Positions 1 through 6,756 of a DNA stretch of 11,665 nt are shown piece after piece. The stretch spans positions 1 through 11,665 of the forward strand of contig VSMX01000071.1 in the NCBI GenBank assembly GCA_009773975.1, given 5' to 3'. Every line of letters begins with the position of its first letter. Positions within the stretch are counted from its first letter, which is position 1. A model generated the notes under the pieces. The model saw only the letters and a list, made by a program, of their open reading frames with translations, made no database searches and had not been told where the DNA came from. Source of the stretch: Desulfovibrio sp. Its GTDB lineage: Bacteria > Desulfobacterota > Desulfovibrionia > Desulfovibrionales > Desulfovibrionaceae. The position numbers and the translations under genes are program-made.

Positions 1-841
1 TGTGCTCATCGGCCACGATTGCGCCGAAAGGCGCCATCTCGAGCCCGGCGTCGCTGGCCAGTCTGCCGTTGGGAATAAAACCGGCCGCGAAAATTACCAC
101 CTGGGCGTCGATTTCCCTTTTGTCGGTAACCACCTTGCAGACCTTGCCGTCCCTGCCCTCGATGCGGATCACTTTTTCGGACGTGTAAACTTCGGTGCCA
201 GCCTGCACGCAGTCATTGCGGGCAATCAGGGCCATTTCCGGCGAAAGCCCCCCTGGCAGGAGCTGGTCGAGCATTTCAACAATGCTGACCTTTACGCCCC
301 ACATATCGGCCAGGGCAACGGCCGCTTCCAGGCCGATAAAGCCGCCGCCCACAATTACCGCGCCATTGACCTTGCCGGTTTCGCAGGCATGGCGAATGGC
401 TGACGCCGCTTCCAGGCGGGTAAGGGAATGCACGCCTTCAAGGTCGGCGCCAGGAACTGCCGGCATGCGCGGGGAGGCGCCGGTCGCAATGACAAGCTTG
501 TCGTAGGCCAGTTCCTCTTTCTTGCCGGTTTTGAGATTTTCGACAAGGACACACTTTTTGGACCGATCAATCGAGAGCGCCCTTGTATTGATCAGAACGT
601 CAATATTTTTCGAGGACTTGAAAAAAGCCGGATCGCGGATTTCATCGGCATTGGTCTGCCGCAGGGCGTCCACATTCTGCACTTCGCCGGAAACAAAATA
701 GGGAATGCCGCAGCCGCCGTAGGAAATGAACTCATTTTCATCAATCATGGTTATGCTGGCATCGGGCATCAGGCGCCTGCAGCGGGCAGCCGCTTTCGGT
801 CCCAGGGCAACGCCGCCGATTACAAGAATTTTTTCTGCCAT
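1..841 (-). CDS. FAD/NAD-dependent disulfide reductase family protein (CoA-disulfide / persulfide reductase-like), 3' end cut by window edge
   Basis: Seen: the first 280 residues of a flavoprotein; the C-terminus lies beyond the left edge. An N-terminal Rossmann motif VIGGVALGPKAAAR (residues 7-20) would bind FAD. YGGCGIPYF follows, with Cys44 at the position of the single redox cysteine of CoA-disulfide reductases, NADH oxidases and persulfide reductases. ATGASPRMPAVPG (119-131) is the conserved FAD segment, and VGGGFIGLEAA (164-174) starts the NAD(P)H domain. The acidic Glu in SIVEM at the end of its second strand suggests NADH over NADPH. Start: ATG at 841 preceded by AAGGAGG at 847-853, 5-nt spacing. 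Known: relatives use NAD(P)H to reduce CoA disulfide, CoA persulfide or O2, and many in sulfur-metabolising bacteria end in a rhodanese domain, which cannot be checked here. Inference: a cytoplasmic thiol/persulfide reductase. It lies 95 bp downstream of valS with its own possible promoter. The family is firm, the substrate is not. Confidence 0.85.
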   Translation of the reverse strand, partial: MAEKILVIGGVALGPKAAARCRRLMPDASITMIDENEFISYGGCGIPYFVSGEVQNVDALRQTNADEIRDPAFFKSSKNIDVLINTRALSIDRSKKCVLVENLKTGKKEELAYDKLVIATGASPRMPAVPGADLEGVHSLTRLEAASAIRHACETGKVNGAVIVGGGFIGLEAAVALADMWGVKVSIVEMLDQLLPGGLSPEMALIARNDCVQAGTEVYTSEKVIRIEGRDGKVCKVVTDKREIDAQVVIFAAGFIPNGRLASDAGLEMAPFGAIVADEH

Positions 842-884
842 TCCGGCCTCCTTGAAATTGATATATTAACTTTTCCTTTGTCCC

Positions 885-913
885 GATATAGCACATAAAA
901 ATCTTTTTTGCCA
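885..913 (-). promoter_or_regulatory. Candidate extended -10 promoter for the flavoprotein gene
   Basis: On the minus strand, TGGCAA (908-913) is followed after 17 nt by TATATC (885-890). A TG dinucleotide sits one base before the -10, as in extended -10 promoters. It lies in the 95-bp gap between the valS stop and the flavoprotein start, about 44 bp upstream of the ATG. The -35 matches sigma-70 consensus at only 3 of 6 positions, so this is a modest candidate. No convincing valS terminator was seen, so read-through from valS remains possible. Confidence 0.35.
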
Positions 914-936
914 TACCCGCCGGCTCATGGAATGGC

Positions 937-3600
937 TTATTCCTCCTGCATTGCTTCTGTAAAGATGTGCTTGCGCGCTTCAAGCTTGGTTCTGGCGTCA
1001 AGCAGCCTTTCCGCGCGCTCCCGTTCCCTGGCCACAACATCGGTGGGCGCGCGCCTGGTAAAGCTTTCGTTGTGCAGCTTCTTGTTGGCGTCAACCAGGT
1101 CATTGTTGATTTTGGCCAGTTCCTTTTCAAGCCTTGCAAGCTCATCCTGCAAATTGACAGCGCCCTCGAGGGGCACAATCACCTGGCAGCCATTTGCCAC
1201 GGAGGATGCGGAAGCCTTTGGCGCGGCGACATTCCTGTCGATTGTCAGGCTTTCAAGGCGGGCCAGGATCATGATGGACTGGCGGTTGGCCTCGAGCAGT
1301 TTTTCCTGTTCATCGGTATCTGGATGCAGAATCAGGGCGATCTTTTTGCTCGGGCTGATATCAAGTTCGGCCTTGATTGTCCTTGCGGCGACGATCACGC
1401 TCTGGATAACTTCCATTTCACGGGCTTTTTCGGGGCGGGAAGCTTCCGGATGCGCGACCGGATAGAGTTCCAGGGCTATGTCGCGGCTGGCGTCCGGGCC
1501 GGCCGGCAAAGCCTGCCAGATTTCCGCGGTTACAAAAGGCATGACGGGATGCAGAAGAACCAGGATTTCCCGCAGGGCCAGCCAGAGCACATAGCGGGCG
1601 GGCTCGCGGATCGCCGCTCCCTCCGATTGCAGGGCCGGCCTGCCAAGCTCCAGATACCAGTCGCAGAACTCGTTCCAGACAAATTTGTAGGCGCACTGGG
1701 CCGCGTCGCTGAATCGGTATTCGGCCAGGGCATTGGCCATGTCCAGCTTGAAGCCCTCCAGGCGGTCGAGAATCCAGATTTGCGGCAATTGTTCGACAGA
1801 GGCGAGGTCAATCTTTCGGGGCGGATTGTCTTCCAGATTGAGCATGGCAAAACGCGCGGCGTTCCAGACCTTGTTCACGAAATGCCTGTAGCCTTCGATT
1901 CTCTCTTCCGAAAGACGAATGTCACGGCCCATGGCCGCAAAGACCGTCAGGGTGAAGCGCAGGGAATCGCAGCCGTATTTTTCAATCATGGCAATGGGGT
2001 CAATGCCATTGCCAAGCGACTTGGACATTTTGCGCCCCTGGGCATCGCGCACCAGCGGATGCAGATAAACCACGGAAAACGGCGGCACGCCCAGAAAGTG
2101 GATGCCCATCATCATCATTCTGGCCACCCAGAAAAAAATGATGTCGAAACCGGTTACCAGGCACGTTGTCGGGTACCAGCGCCTGAGTTCGGGCGTTTCG
2201 TCCGGCCAGCCAAGCGTGGAGAAGGGCCAGAGCGAGGAAGAGAACCAGGTGTCAAGCACATCCTCTTCCTGGACAAGACGAGCCGAGCCGCAGCGCGGAC
2301 AGGTTTCCGGCGCTTCTTCGGCGACAATCAGTTCCTCGCAATCCACGCAGGTCCAGGCCGGAATGCGATGGCCCCACCAGATCTGGCGGCTGATGCACCA
2401 GTCGCGGATATTGTCCAGCCAGCTGTAATAGGTGGCAAGCCAGGATTCCGGCAAGATGCGCGTCATGTCCGGCACGGCGGCGCGCGCGGCCGGGGCGAGT
2501 TTTTTGGCGGCCACAAACCATTGCCGCGAAACGTACGGCTCGACGGTAGTATGGCAGCGGTAGCAGGTGCCCACGGAATGCCTGAGCGGCTCGACTTTTT
2601 CAAGCTGGCCCGCAGCCTCGATATCCTCCACGATCCTTTCGCGGCATTCGGCAAGGGAGAGGCCGGCGTATGGGCCGGATTCCGGCTTCATCACCGCGAA
2701 TCCGTCGATAACCTGGCAAAATTCCAGATTGTGCTTTTTGCCCAGCTCCCAGTCGTTGGGGTCGTGGCTTGGCGTTACCTTGAGCGCGCCCGTGCCGAAT
2801 TCCTTGTCAACGTATTTGTCCGCAATAATCGGAATCTCGCGCCCGATGACTGGCACCACGGCCTTTTTGCCAACCAGTGCGGCATATCTTTCATCCTCCG
2901 GATGGACACAGATGGCGGTATCGCCAGGAATGGTCTCCGGCCTTGTGGTGGCTATGGTAATCGAGCCGTCGGCATCGGCAAGCCTGTAGCTGATATGCCA
3001 GAGAAAACCGTCCTTGTCCTCCCGGTCAACCTCGTCATCGGCAAGGGCTGTCTGGCAGCGCGGGCACCAGTTGATCATGTAGTCGCCGCGATAAATCAGC
3101 CCTTCGTTATAAAGCTGGACAAAAACCTTGCGCACGGCCCTTGAAAGACCTTCGTCCATCGTGAAACGCAGCCTGCTCCAGTCCACGGAACAGCCCAGGG
3201 CCTCGATCTGTTCCAGAATGCGATGCCCATATTCGTCGCGCCATTTCCAGACGCGCTCCACAAAGGCTTCGCGCCCAAGATCATTGCGGCCAAGCCCCTC
3301 TTTGGCCAGGGCACGCTCGACGACATTCTGGGTGGAAATGCCGGCATGGTCCGTGCCCGGTATCCACAGGGTATTTTTGCCCATCTGACGGGCGTGGCGG
3401 CAAAGCACATCTATGAGAGTCAGGTTGAGGGCGTGGCCTATATGCAGGGCGCCGGTAACATTTGGCGGGGGAATGACTATCGAAAAAGGTTCGCCGGACT
3501 CTTCCGGGCCGGGATGGAATGTCTTGTGCTCCTTCCACCATGTGTTCCAGCGTTTTTCAACGTCCGCGGGCTCATAGGCCTTGGGCAGATTTTCAACCAT
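937..3600 (-). CDS. valS: Valyl-tRNA synthetase (class I aminoacyl-tRNA synthetase)
   Basis: Attaches valine to tRNA-Val in the cytoplasm using ATP and hydrolyses mischarged Thr-tRNA. The 887 residues match the usual length of bacterial ValS. Visible landmarks: the PPPNVTG segment followed by the HIGH signature at 53-56; ATTRPET (217-223), part of the CP1 editing domain; the KMSKS signature as GRKMSKSLGN (522-531); and an anticodon-binding helical domain after about residue 600. Residues about 811-887 form the C-terminal coiled-coil arm, including the conserved FTRRAPTDVVARE stretch. Cys pairs WCPRC (179/182), CYRC (346/349), CVDC (418/421) and CPRC (434/437) look like zinc-binding knuckles. 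Start: ATG at 3600 with GAGGAG at 3612-3617; the 11-nt spacing is rather long, but MVENLPKAYEPADVE is a standard ValS N-terminus. Transcribed divergently from the BPL_N gene; no T-box leader is seen in the short upstream gap. Confidence 0.98.
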   Translation of the reverse strand: MVENLPKAYEPADVEKRWNTWWKEHKTFHPGPEESGEPFSIVIPPPNVTGALHIGHALNLTLIDVLCRHARQMGKNTLWIPGTDHAGISTQNVVERALAKEGLGRNDLGREAFVERVWKWRDEYGHRILEQIEALGCSVDWSRLRFTMDEGLSRAVRKVFVQLYNEGLIYRGDYMINWCPRCQTALADDEVDREDKDGFLWHISYRLADADGSITIATTRPETIPGDTAICVHPEDERYAALVGKKAVVPVIGREIPIIADKYVDKEFGTGALKVTPSHDPNDWELGKKHNLEFCQVIDGFAVMKPESGPYAGLSLAECRERIVEDIEAAGQLEKVEPLRHSVGTCYRCHTTVEPYVSRQWFVAAKKLAPAARAAVPDMTRILPESWLATYYSWLDNIRDWCISRQIWWGHRIPAWTCVDCEELIVAEEAPETCPRCGSARLVQEEDVLDTWFSSSLWPFSTLGWPDETPELRRWYPTTCLVTGFDIIFFWVARMMMMGIHFLGVPPFSVVYLHPLVRDAQGRKMSKSLGNGIDPIAMIEKYGCDSLRFTLTVFAAMGRDIRLSEERIEGYRHFVNKVWNAARFAMLNLEDNPPRKIDLASVEQLPQIWILDRLEGFKLDMANALAEYRFSDAAQCAYKFVWNEFCDWYLELGRPALQSEGAAIREPARYVLWLALREILVLLHPVMPFVTAEIWQALPAGPDASRDIALELYPVAHPEASRPEKAREMEVIQSVIVAARTIKAELDISPSKKIALILHPDTDEQEKLLEANRQSIMILARLESLTIDRNVAAPKASASSVANGCQVIVPLEGAVNLQDELARLEKELAKINNDLVDANKKLHNESFTRRAPTDVVARERERAERLLDARTKLEARKHIFTEAMQEE

Positions 3601-3624
3601 CTTGTATTTCTCTCCTCAAAGAGA

Positions 3625-3630
3625 TTGATA
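3625..3630 (-). promoter_or_regulatory. valS: Possible extended -10 element of the valS promoter
   Basis: The minus strand reads TGCTATCAA here, a TGn extension followed by TATCAA (4 of 6 match to TATAAT). It would start a transcript around 3618, just before the GAGGAG ribosome-binding site at 3612-3617, giving a leader of roughly 18 nt. There is no good -35 at 17 bp, so confidence is low. Confidence 0.25.
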
Positions 3631-3652
3631 GCAATGTTGTCCCGCAGGCGGA

Positions 3653-3690
3653 TTGGGCGCAATTTGGCATGTGCATTTTTGGGCGCGCCC
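3653..3690. promoter_or_regulatory. Divergent promoter region with repeated TTGGGCGC and a GGGCGCGCCC palindrome
   Basis: The 105-bp gap between divergent valS and the BPL_N gene contains the direct octamer TTGGGCGC twice, at 3653-3660 and 3679-3686, 26 bp apart start to start. The second copy leads into the perfect 10-bp palindrome GGGCGCGCCC (3681-3690), immediately before a TATAAG box. This could be an operator for one or both genes. Similar GGCGCGCC strings also occur inside coding sequence here (near 5672 and 6060), so chance is a real alternative. Confidence 0.2.
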
Positions 3691-3693
3691 TGT

Positions 3694-3699
3694 TATAAG
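3694..3699 (+). promoter_or_regulatory. Candidate -10 box of the BPL_N gene, placing the transcript start at or next to its ATG
   Basis: TATAAG (5 of 6 to TATAAT) lies 6 nt before the ATG at 3706, so the predicted transcript start coincides with the start codon. Upstream, TGTGCA at 3670-3675 is a weak -35 with 18-nt spacing. No Shine-Dalgarno sequence precedes the ATG, which fits a leaderless message. Confidence 0.35.
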
Positions 3700-3705
3700 C
3701 CGTTC

Positions 3706-4959
3706 ATGCGCTGCGAGACAATACACATCCTCTGGGACGGATCCCATATCTGGGGGCTGATGGCCTGGCGCGGCATCCGCGCCCTTGGCCTGCCCTGTCG
3801 TCTGGTCAAGGCCCAAGAAATAGCCCGGAATGCGTTTCATGGCAAGGCCCCGGCTCTTTTGTTGGCCCCCGGGGGGAATGCCCGCAAAAAAGCCCGGGCG
3901 CTCGGTCCTGCCGGCCTGGCCAATATTCGCAAATACCTGGCTGGGGGTGGATCGTATCTTGGTTTTTGCGGGGGCGCGGGCCTGGCCCTTACCCCGGATA
4001 ACGGCGAGGCAGCCCTGGCCCTTTGTCCCTGGCCGCGGGCGCCCTACAAAAGCAGAATATTTCACTTGATTTCGGGCCATTTGCGGGCCCGGATCAATCC
4101 GGGGAAAGATTTTCCCGGGATGGCCTCCCTGCCCGTCTGGTGGCCTGGCCGTTTCGCGCCGATTCCCGGCCGGGAGGTGGCCGTTCTTGCGGAATGCTGC
4201 GGGCCGGACGAGGATTTCTGGCTGGCCGACATTCCCCTTGCGCGCGTGCCTAAAGAGGTGCTGGCCAGATGGCGCAAATGCCACGGCCTGAATATGGATT
4301 ACCTCGAAAGGCAGCCTCTTGTTGTTGGCGGCAATTTTGGCCGGGGCAAATACGTTTTGAGCTATTCCCATCTGGAGACGCCAAATAGCCGCTGCGCCAA
4401 CGCCTGGCTGGCCGATATTCTGGAAGAATTTTGCGGGCTCGCTCCTGCCGGGCGCCTGGTTCCGGAATGGAATCCCGGCACGGATGCAAGCACGGCCAGA
4501 AATTGCCCGCGGGGTTTAAATGAACTGGGGCCCTGGGGACTTGCCGGAATCAACCGTTTATTACAGCTGGGCGAAGATCTGCGCCTGTTTTTTCACCGCG
4601 CAAGCTGGCTCAGGGGCTGGCGCAGCGGCCTGCCCGGAATGGCCTGCAATAATCTGCGCGTGGCTTTCGGGGAATTGGCCCAAATGCCCATAACGGATGA
4701 AATGGAGAAATTCTGGCAACAGGCAGCCCGTTTTTTTTTGCAAAAGGCGGAAAAATTTTTTGACGACGCCGAAGGCTGCCTCTGGGATATGCGCCTTGAA
4801 AGAACGCTTGCCAGCGAGGGCAAATTCGGCCCCCTGGCCCCACAACTCGCGCGAATATTCGGCCATCCCATGCTTGGCGGCGGCATTGCCGAGGAATTGC
4901 TGACAACTGTTGAAGAGCTGATTTACCTGGGACTGGGGAAGGACAACATCAATTTTTAA
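3706..4959 (+). CDS. BPL_N (biotin-protein-ligase N-terminal, class I amidotransferase-like) domain protein with extra C-terminal region
   Basis: Seen: 417 residues, no signal peptide or membrane segment. The N-terminal part resembles the GATase1-like BPL_N fold: LLLAPGG (51-57), then IRKYLAGGGSYLGFCGGAG (74-92) with a nucleophile-elbow Cys88, and YSHLETP (220-226) supplying His222 and Glu224, the spacing expected of the HxE part of a Cys-His-Glu triad. Residues about 229-417 are mostly helical, with many Trp, Phe and Leu, and match no domain I recognise. Start: ATG 3706; the reading frame stays open upstream to 3223, but that part is antisense to valS and the protein-like sequence begins at MRCETIHILWDG. 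There is no Shine-Dalgarno. Known: in yeast-type biotin ligases this domain precedes the ligase; the function of stand-alone bacterial versions is not established to my knowledge. No ligase catalytic motif is present, so this is not a biotin ligase. A T9 run (4731-4739) interrupts the C-terminal part. Confidence 0.75.
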   Translation: MRCETIHILWDGSHIWGLMAWRGIRALGLPCRLVKAQEIARNAFHGKAPALLLAPGGNARKKARALGPAGLANIRKYLAGGGSYLGFCGGAGLALTPDNGEAALALCPWPRAPYKSRIFHLISGHLRARINPGKDFPGMASLPVWWPGRFAPIPGREVAVLAECCGPDEDFWLADIPLARVPKEVLARWRKCHGLNMDYLERQPLVVGGNFGRGKYVLSYSHLETPNSRCANAWLADILEEFCGLAPAGRLVPEWNPGTDASTARNCPRGLNELGPWGLAGINRLLQLGEDLRLFFHRASWLRGWRSGLPGMACNNLRVAFGELAQMPITDEMEKFWQQAARFFLQKAEKFFDDAEGCLWDMRLERTLASEGKFGPLAPQLARIFGHPMLGGGIAEELLTTVEELIYLGLGKDNINF

Positions 4960-4964
4960 AAGCA

Positions 4965-4980
4965 ATTCATTGAAATGAAT
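4965..4980. repeat. AT-rich perfect inverted repeat after the BPL_N gene
   Basis: ATTCATT-GA-AATGAAT is a 16-bp inverted repeat with 7-bp arms, 5 bp past the plus-strand stop codon, followed by the T-rich CTTGATTTTG. It may be a weak terminator for the plus-strand gene or a protein-binding site; the stem is entirely A/T apart from one C-G pair. Confidence 0.35.
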
Positions 4981-4992
4981 CTTGATTTTGAT

Positions 4993-5022
4993 AAAAATTA
5001 TTTCGGCATTGCAGCCCGAAAT
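4993..5022 (-). terminator. Probable Rho-independent terminator of the seven-gene minus-strand operon
   Basis: Reading the minus strand, the permease stop codon (5024-5022) runs directly into ATTTCGG (5022-5016), a 9-nt loop, CCGAAAT (5006-5000) and then AATTTTTAT. A 7-bp stem with a T-rich tail at the very end of the operon fits an intrinsic terminator. The stem is short and partly A/T, so termination may be incomplete. In the plus direction no T-tract follows, so it should act mainly one way. Confidence 0.6.
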
Positions 5023-5891
5023 CACTGCTTCCTGAACCTCTGCCCGCCCCAAAAAGCCACAACCGAGCTTATGGCGAAAAAAGCGCAGGCCACAAGGATG
5101 ATTGTCGCGCCGCTGCCCGTTGCCAGCCAGTCCTGGGCCGAAAACCACAGGCCCAGATAACCGCTTGCGGTCGATATGGCAATCGACCACCAGAACATTC
5201 CCCGCATATCCCGCGCGATATTCCTTGCCGCCGCGGCCGGCACAATCAGCAGGGCCGTAACCAGCAAAACTCCCACGGCCCGCACGGAAAACATCACCAC
5301 AAGCGCCAGCTGGGCCGCGAAAAGATATTGCCAGAAAGCCACCTTCGTGCCCGAAACCCGGCTCATTAGCGGCGAAAGGGCAATGGCCAGCAGCCGGTTC
5401 GAGCCGAAATACTGAAAAATGACCAACACGCACAACAGCAAAAAAAGAACGACAATTTCGCCAGGGCTGACTGTAAGGATGTCGCCATAAAGGAATTGCT
5501 CCATCTCGCGCGCAAGGCTTGCCGCGCGGCTGACAACAGCCAGACCGAAAGCTACCACAGCCGAGAAAACAATGCCGATCGCCGCATCGGCGGAAAGACC
5601 GCTTTTTCTCTGCACGGCCATGACAAAAAGCCCCACTGCCACACCGAAAAGCAGCATGGAAAGACGTGGGGGCGCGCCCAGAATCAGGCCAACCGCGAGG
5701 CCGGCAAAGGCCGAATGACCGACAGCGTCCGAAAAAAAGGCCATGCGAAAATTCAGCACCTGCACTCCCAGCATGGCTGCCATCGGGCAAAGCAGCAAAA
5801 TCCCCAGCAAAGCCTGGCGCATAAAGCGCGGCTGCATGCTCTCGAAAGGCAGCCAGGCGAGCAAATCCGGCAAGAATGAAAGATCAGGCAT
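5022..5891 (-). CDS. znuB: Zinc/manganese-type ABC transporter permease (ABC-3 / ZnuB-TroC family)
   Basis: Integral inner-membrane subunit that would carry the metal ion delivered by the periplasmic protein encoded two genes upstream. 289 residues, mostly hydrophobic, with about eight membrane spans by eye. Family hallmarks: MAFFSDAVGHSAFAGLAVG (50-68), containing Asp55 and His59, and GVLLVTALLIVPAAAARN (207-224), the region near the ATPase-coupling loop. Start: ATG 5891, not the longer frame reaching 6149, because the family alignment begins near MPDLSFLPDLL, the upstream frame is a shadow of the ATPase gene, and AAGGAAGG lies 6 nt before the ATG. It overlaps the ATPase gene by 8 bp, implying coupled translation, and is the last gene before the terminator at 4993-5022. 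The ZnuB symbol is by family; zinc versus manganese is not decided by sequence. Confidence 0.9.
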   Translation of the reverse strand: MPDLSFLPDLLAWLPFESMQPRFMRQALLGILLLCPMAAMLGVQVLNFRMAFFSDAVGHSAFAGLAVGLILGAPPRLSMLLFGVAVGLFVMAVQRKSGLSADAAIGIVFSAVVAFGLAVVSRAASLAREMEQFLYGDILTVSPGEIVVLFLLLCVLVIFQYFGSNRLLAIALSPLMSRVSGTKVAFWQYLFAAQLALVVMFSVRAVGVLLVTALLIVPAAAARNIARDMRGMFWWSIAISTASGYLGLWFSAQDWLATGSGATIILVACAFFAISSVVAFWGGQRFRKQ

Positions 5892-6756
5892 TTTCCGCCT
5901 TCCTTTCCTGATGGTTTCCCTGGCCAGCAAAGGCCCCACAATCGCCGCAAACAGGCGCCTTTTGCCCGCTCTCCTGATGCTGTCCCGCTCCTGTAAAGGC
6001 GCCGCAATCCCTGCAAGCGGGCCAGGCCTCATCGCACTGGGCCGGATAAAGATGGATGGGCGCGCCAAAAAGCGCCAGCAGGGTGCGCGCGTCCAGGGTT
6101 TTGGCCGGCGCCCCCTGGGCAAGTACGCTTTGCCTGATGCAGATGACATTGGTCGCGTAATGGGCGCAAAGCGGCAGGTTATGGCTGACCATGATCAGCG
6201 TGAAACCCATGTTTTCCCTGGCCTTTGTCAGCAATTGCCAGAACATGCGCTCGCCTTTCCAGTCCACGCCTGCCTCGGCCTCGTCCAGGACCAGAAGATC
6301 GGGTTCCTTCCCAAGCGCATGCGCCAGAAGCACGCGCCTCAATTCACCACCGGAAAGGGCCCCTACCCGTCTTTCAAAAAGCGCCGCCCCGTCCACAAGA
6401 TCAAGCAGGGATCTGGCCCGGCTTTTCTTTTCGGCCGATACCCCAAGCCAGAGCGGACGGCGCTGGCAGATTGAAAGAAATTCGTAAACCCGCAGCGGCA
6501 AAAATGGCTCGACCATCAGGCTTTGGGGCACATAGCCAATACTGGGCCGGATTTCGCGTCCGTTTTCAAGAAAAAGAATGTGTCCCGTATAGGACATTTC
6601 CCCCAAAAGGCAATGCAGAAGCGTGGTCTTGCCGGCCCCGTTGGGACCAATGAGCACAGTGGCCCCGCCAGCTGGCGCCACGGCGCGGATATCCGAAAGA
6701 ATTTCGCGTCCGCCAATGCTCGCATTAACATTGTCGAAACAGACTTCCGGGCCCAT
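5884..6756 (-). CDS. znuC: Zinc/manganese-type ABC transporter ATP-binding protein with Cys/His-rich tail (ZnuC-like)
   Basis: Powers metal uptake by ATP hydrolysis on the cytoplasmic face of the permease. Visible motifs: Walker A GPNGAGKTT (37-45), a Q-loop region GYVPQS, the ABC signature LSGGELRR, Walker B LLVLDEAEAGVD and H-loop MVSHN. At 290 residues it exceeds most ZnuC-type ATPases (roughly 240-270). The excess is a C-terminal tail from about residue 240 with two copies of CxxCGAFxGxGxHQE: Cys248/Cys251/His260 and Cys270/Cys273/His282, exactly 22 residues apart, plus Cys241. The two copies also match at the nucleotide level. Inference: a metal-sensing or metal-handover appendage. Start ATG at 6756 overlaps the binding-protein stop by 1 bp (TAATG), with GAGGAA about 12 nt upstream. 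The ATPase role is certain, the tail's role unknown. Confidence 0.92.
   Translation of the reverse strand: MGPEVCFDNVNASIGGREILSDIRAVAPAGGATVLIGPNGAGKTTLLHCLLGEMSYTGHILFLENGREIRPSIGYVPQSLMVEPFLPLRVYEFLSICQRRPLWLGVSAEKKSRARSLLDLVDGAALFERRVGALSGGELRRVLLAHALGKEPDLLVLDEAEAGVDWKGERMFWQLLTKARENMGFTLIMVSHNLPLCAHYATNVICIRQSVLAQGAPAKTLDARTLLALFGAPIHLYPAQCDEAWPACRDCGAFTGAGQHQESGQKAPVCGDCGAFAGQGNHQERKAENA
5905..6015 (-). repeat. Tandem imperfect repeat coding for duplicated CxxC...H motifs in the ATPase tail
   Basis: Two 45-nt units (5971-6015 and 5905-5949), 66 nt apart start to start, encode CRDCGAFTGAGQHQE and CGDCGAFAGQGNHQE. Shared codons include TGC, GAT, GCC TTT, GGA and CAT CAG, so the similarity is visible in the DNA as well as in the protein, which suggests internal duplication. 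Confidence 0.75.

Noticed and set aside
895..936. A possible valS terminator hairpin (GCCAT...ATGGC).
   Set aside because: Only five base pairs close a long loop, and it is followed by A-rich sequence before any T-tract, so it does not meet intrinsic-terminator form.
967..3144. A 725-codon open frame on the plus strand opposite valS.
   Set aside because: It is a mirror of the valS codon pattern on the antisense strand in GC-rich DNA; it shows no domain and no ribosome-binding site, while valS is certain.
3223..3705. Upstream extension of the BPL_N frame.
   Set aside because: It runs antisense to the start of valS and does not resemble the BPL_N fold, which begins at MRCETIHILWDG.
3601..3705. 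A T-box or other riboswitch upstream of valS.
   Set aside because: The gap is only 105 bp, is shared with a divergent gene, and lacks T-box stems or the conserved AGGGTGGNACCGCG-type sequence.
5892..6149. An 86-residue N-terminal extension of the ABC permease.
   Set aside because: It is Arg/Pro-rich, lies wholly inside the ATPase gene in another frame, and the family N-terminus plus a good ribosome-binding site support ATG 5891.
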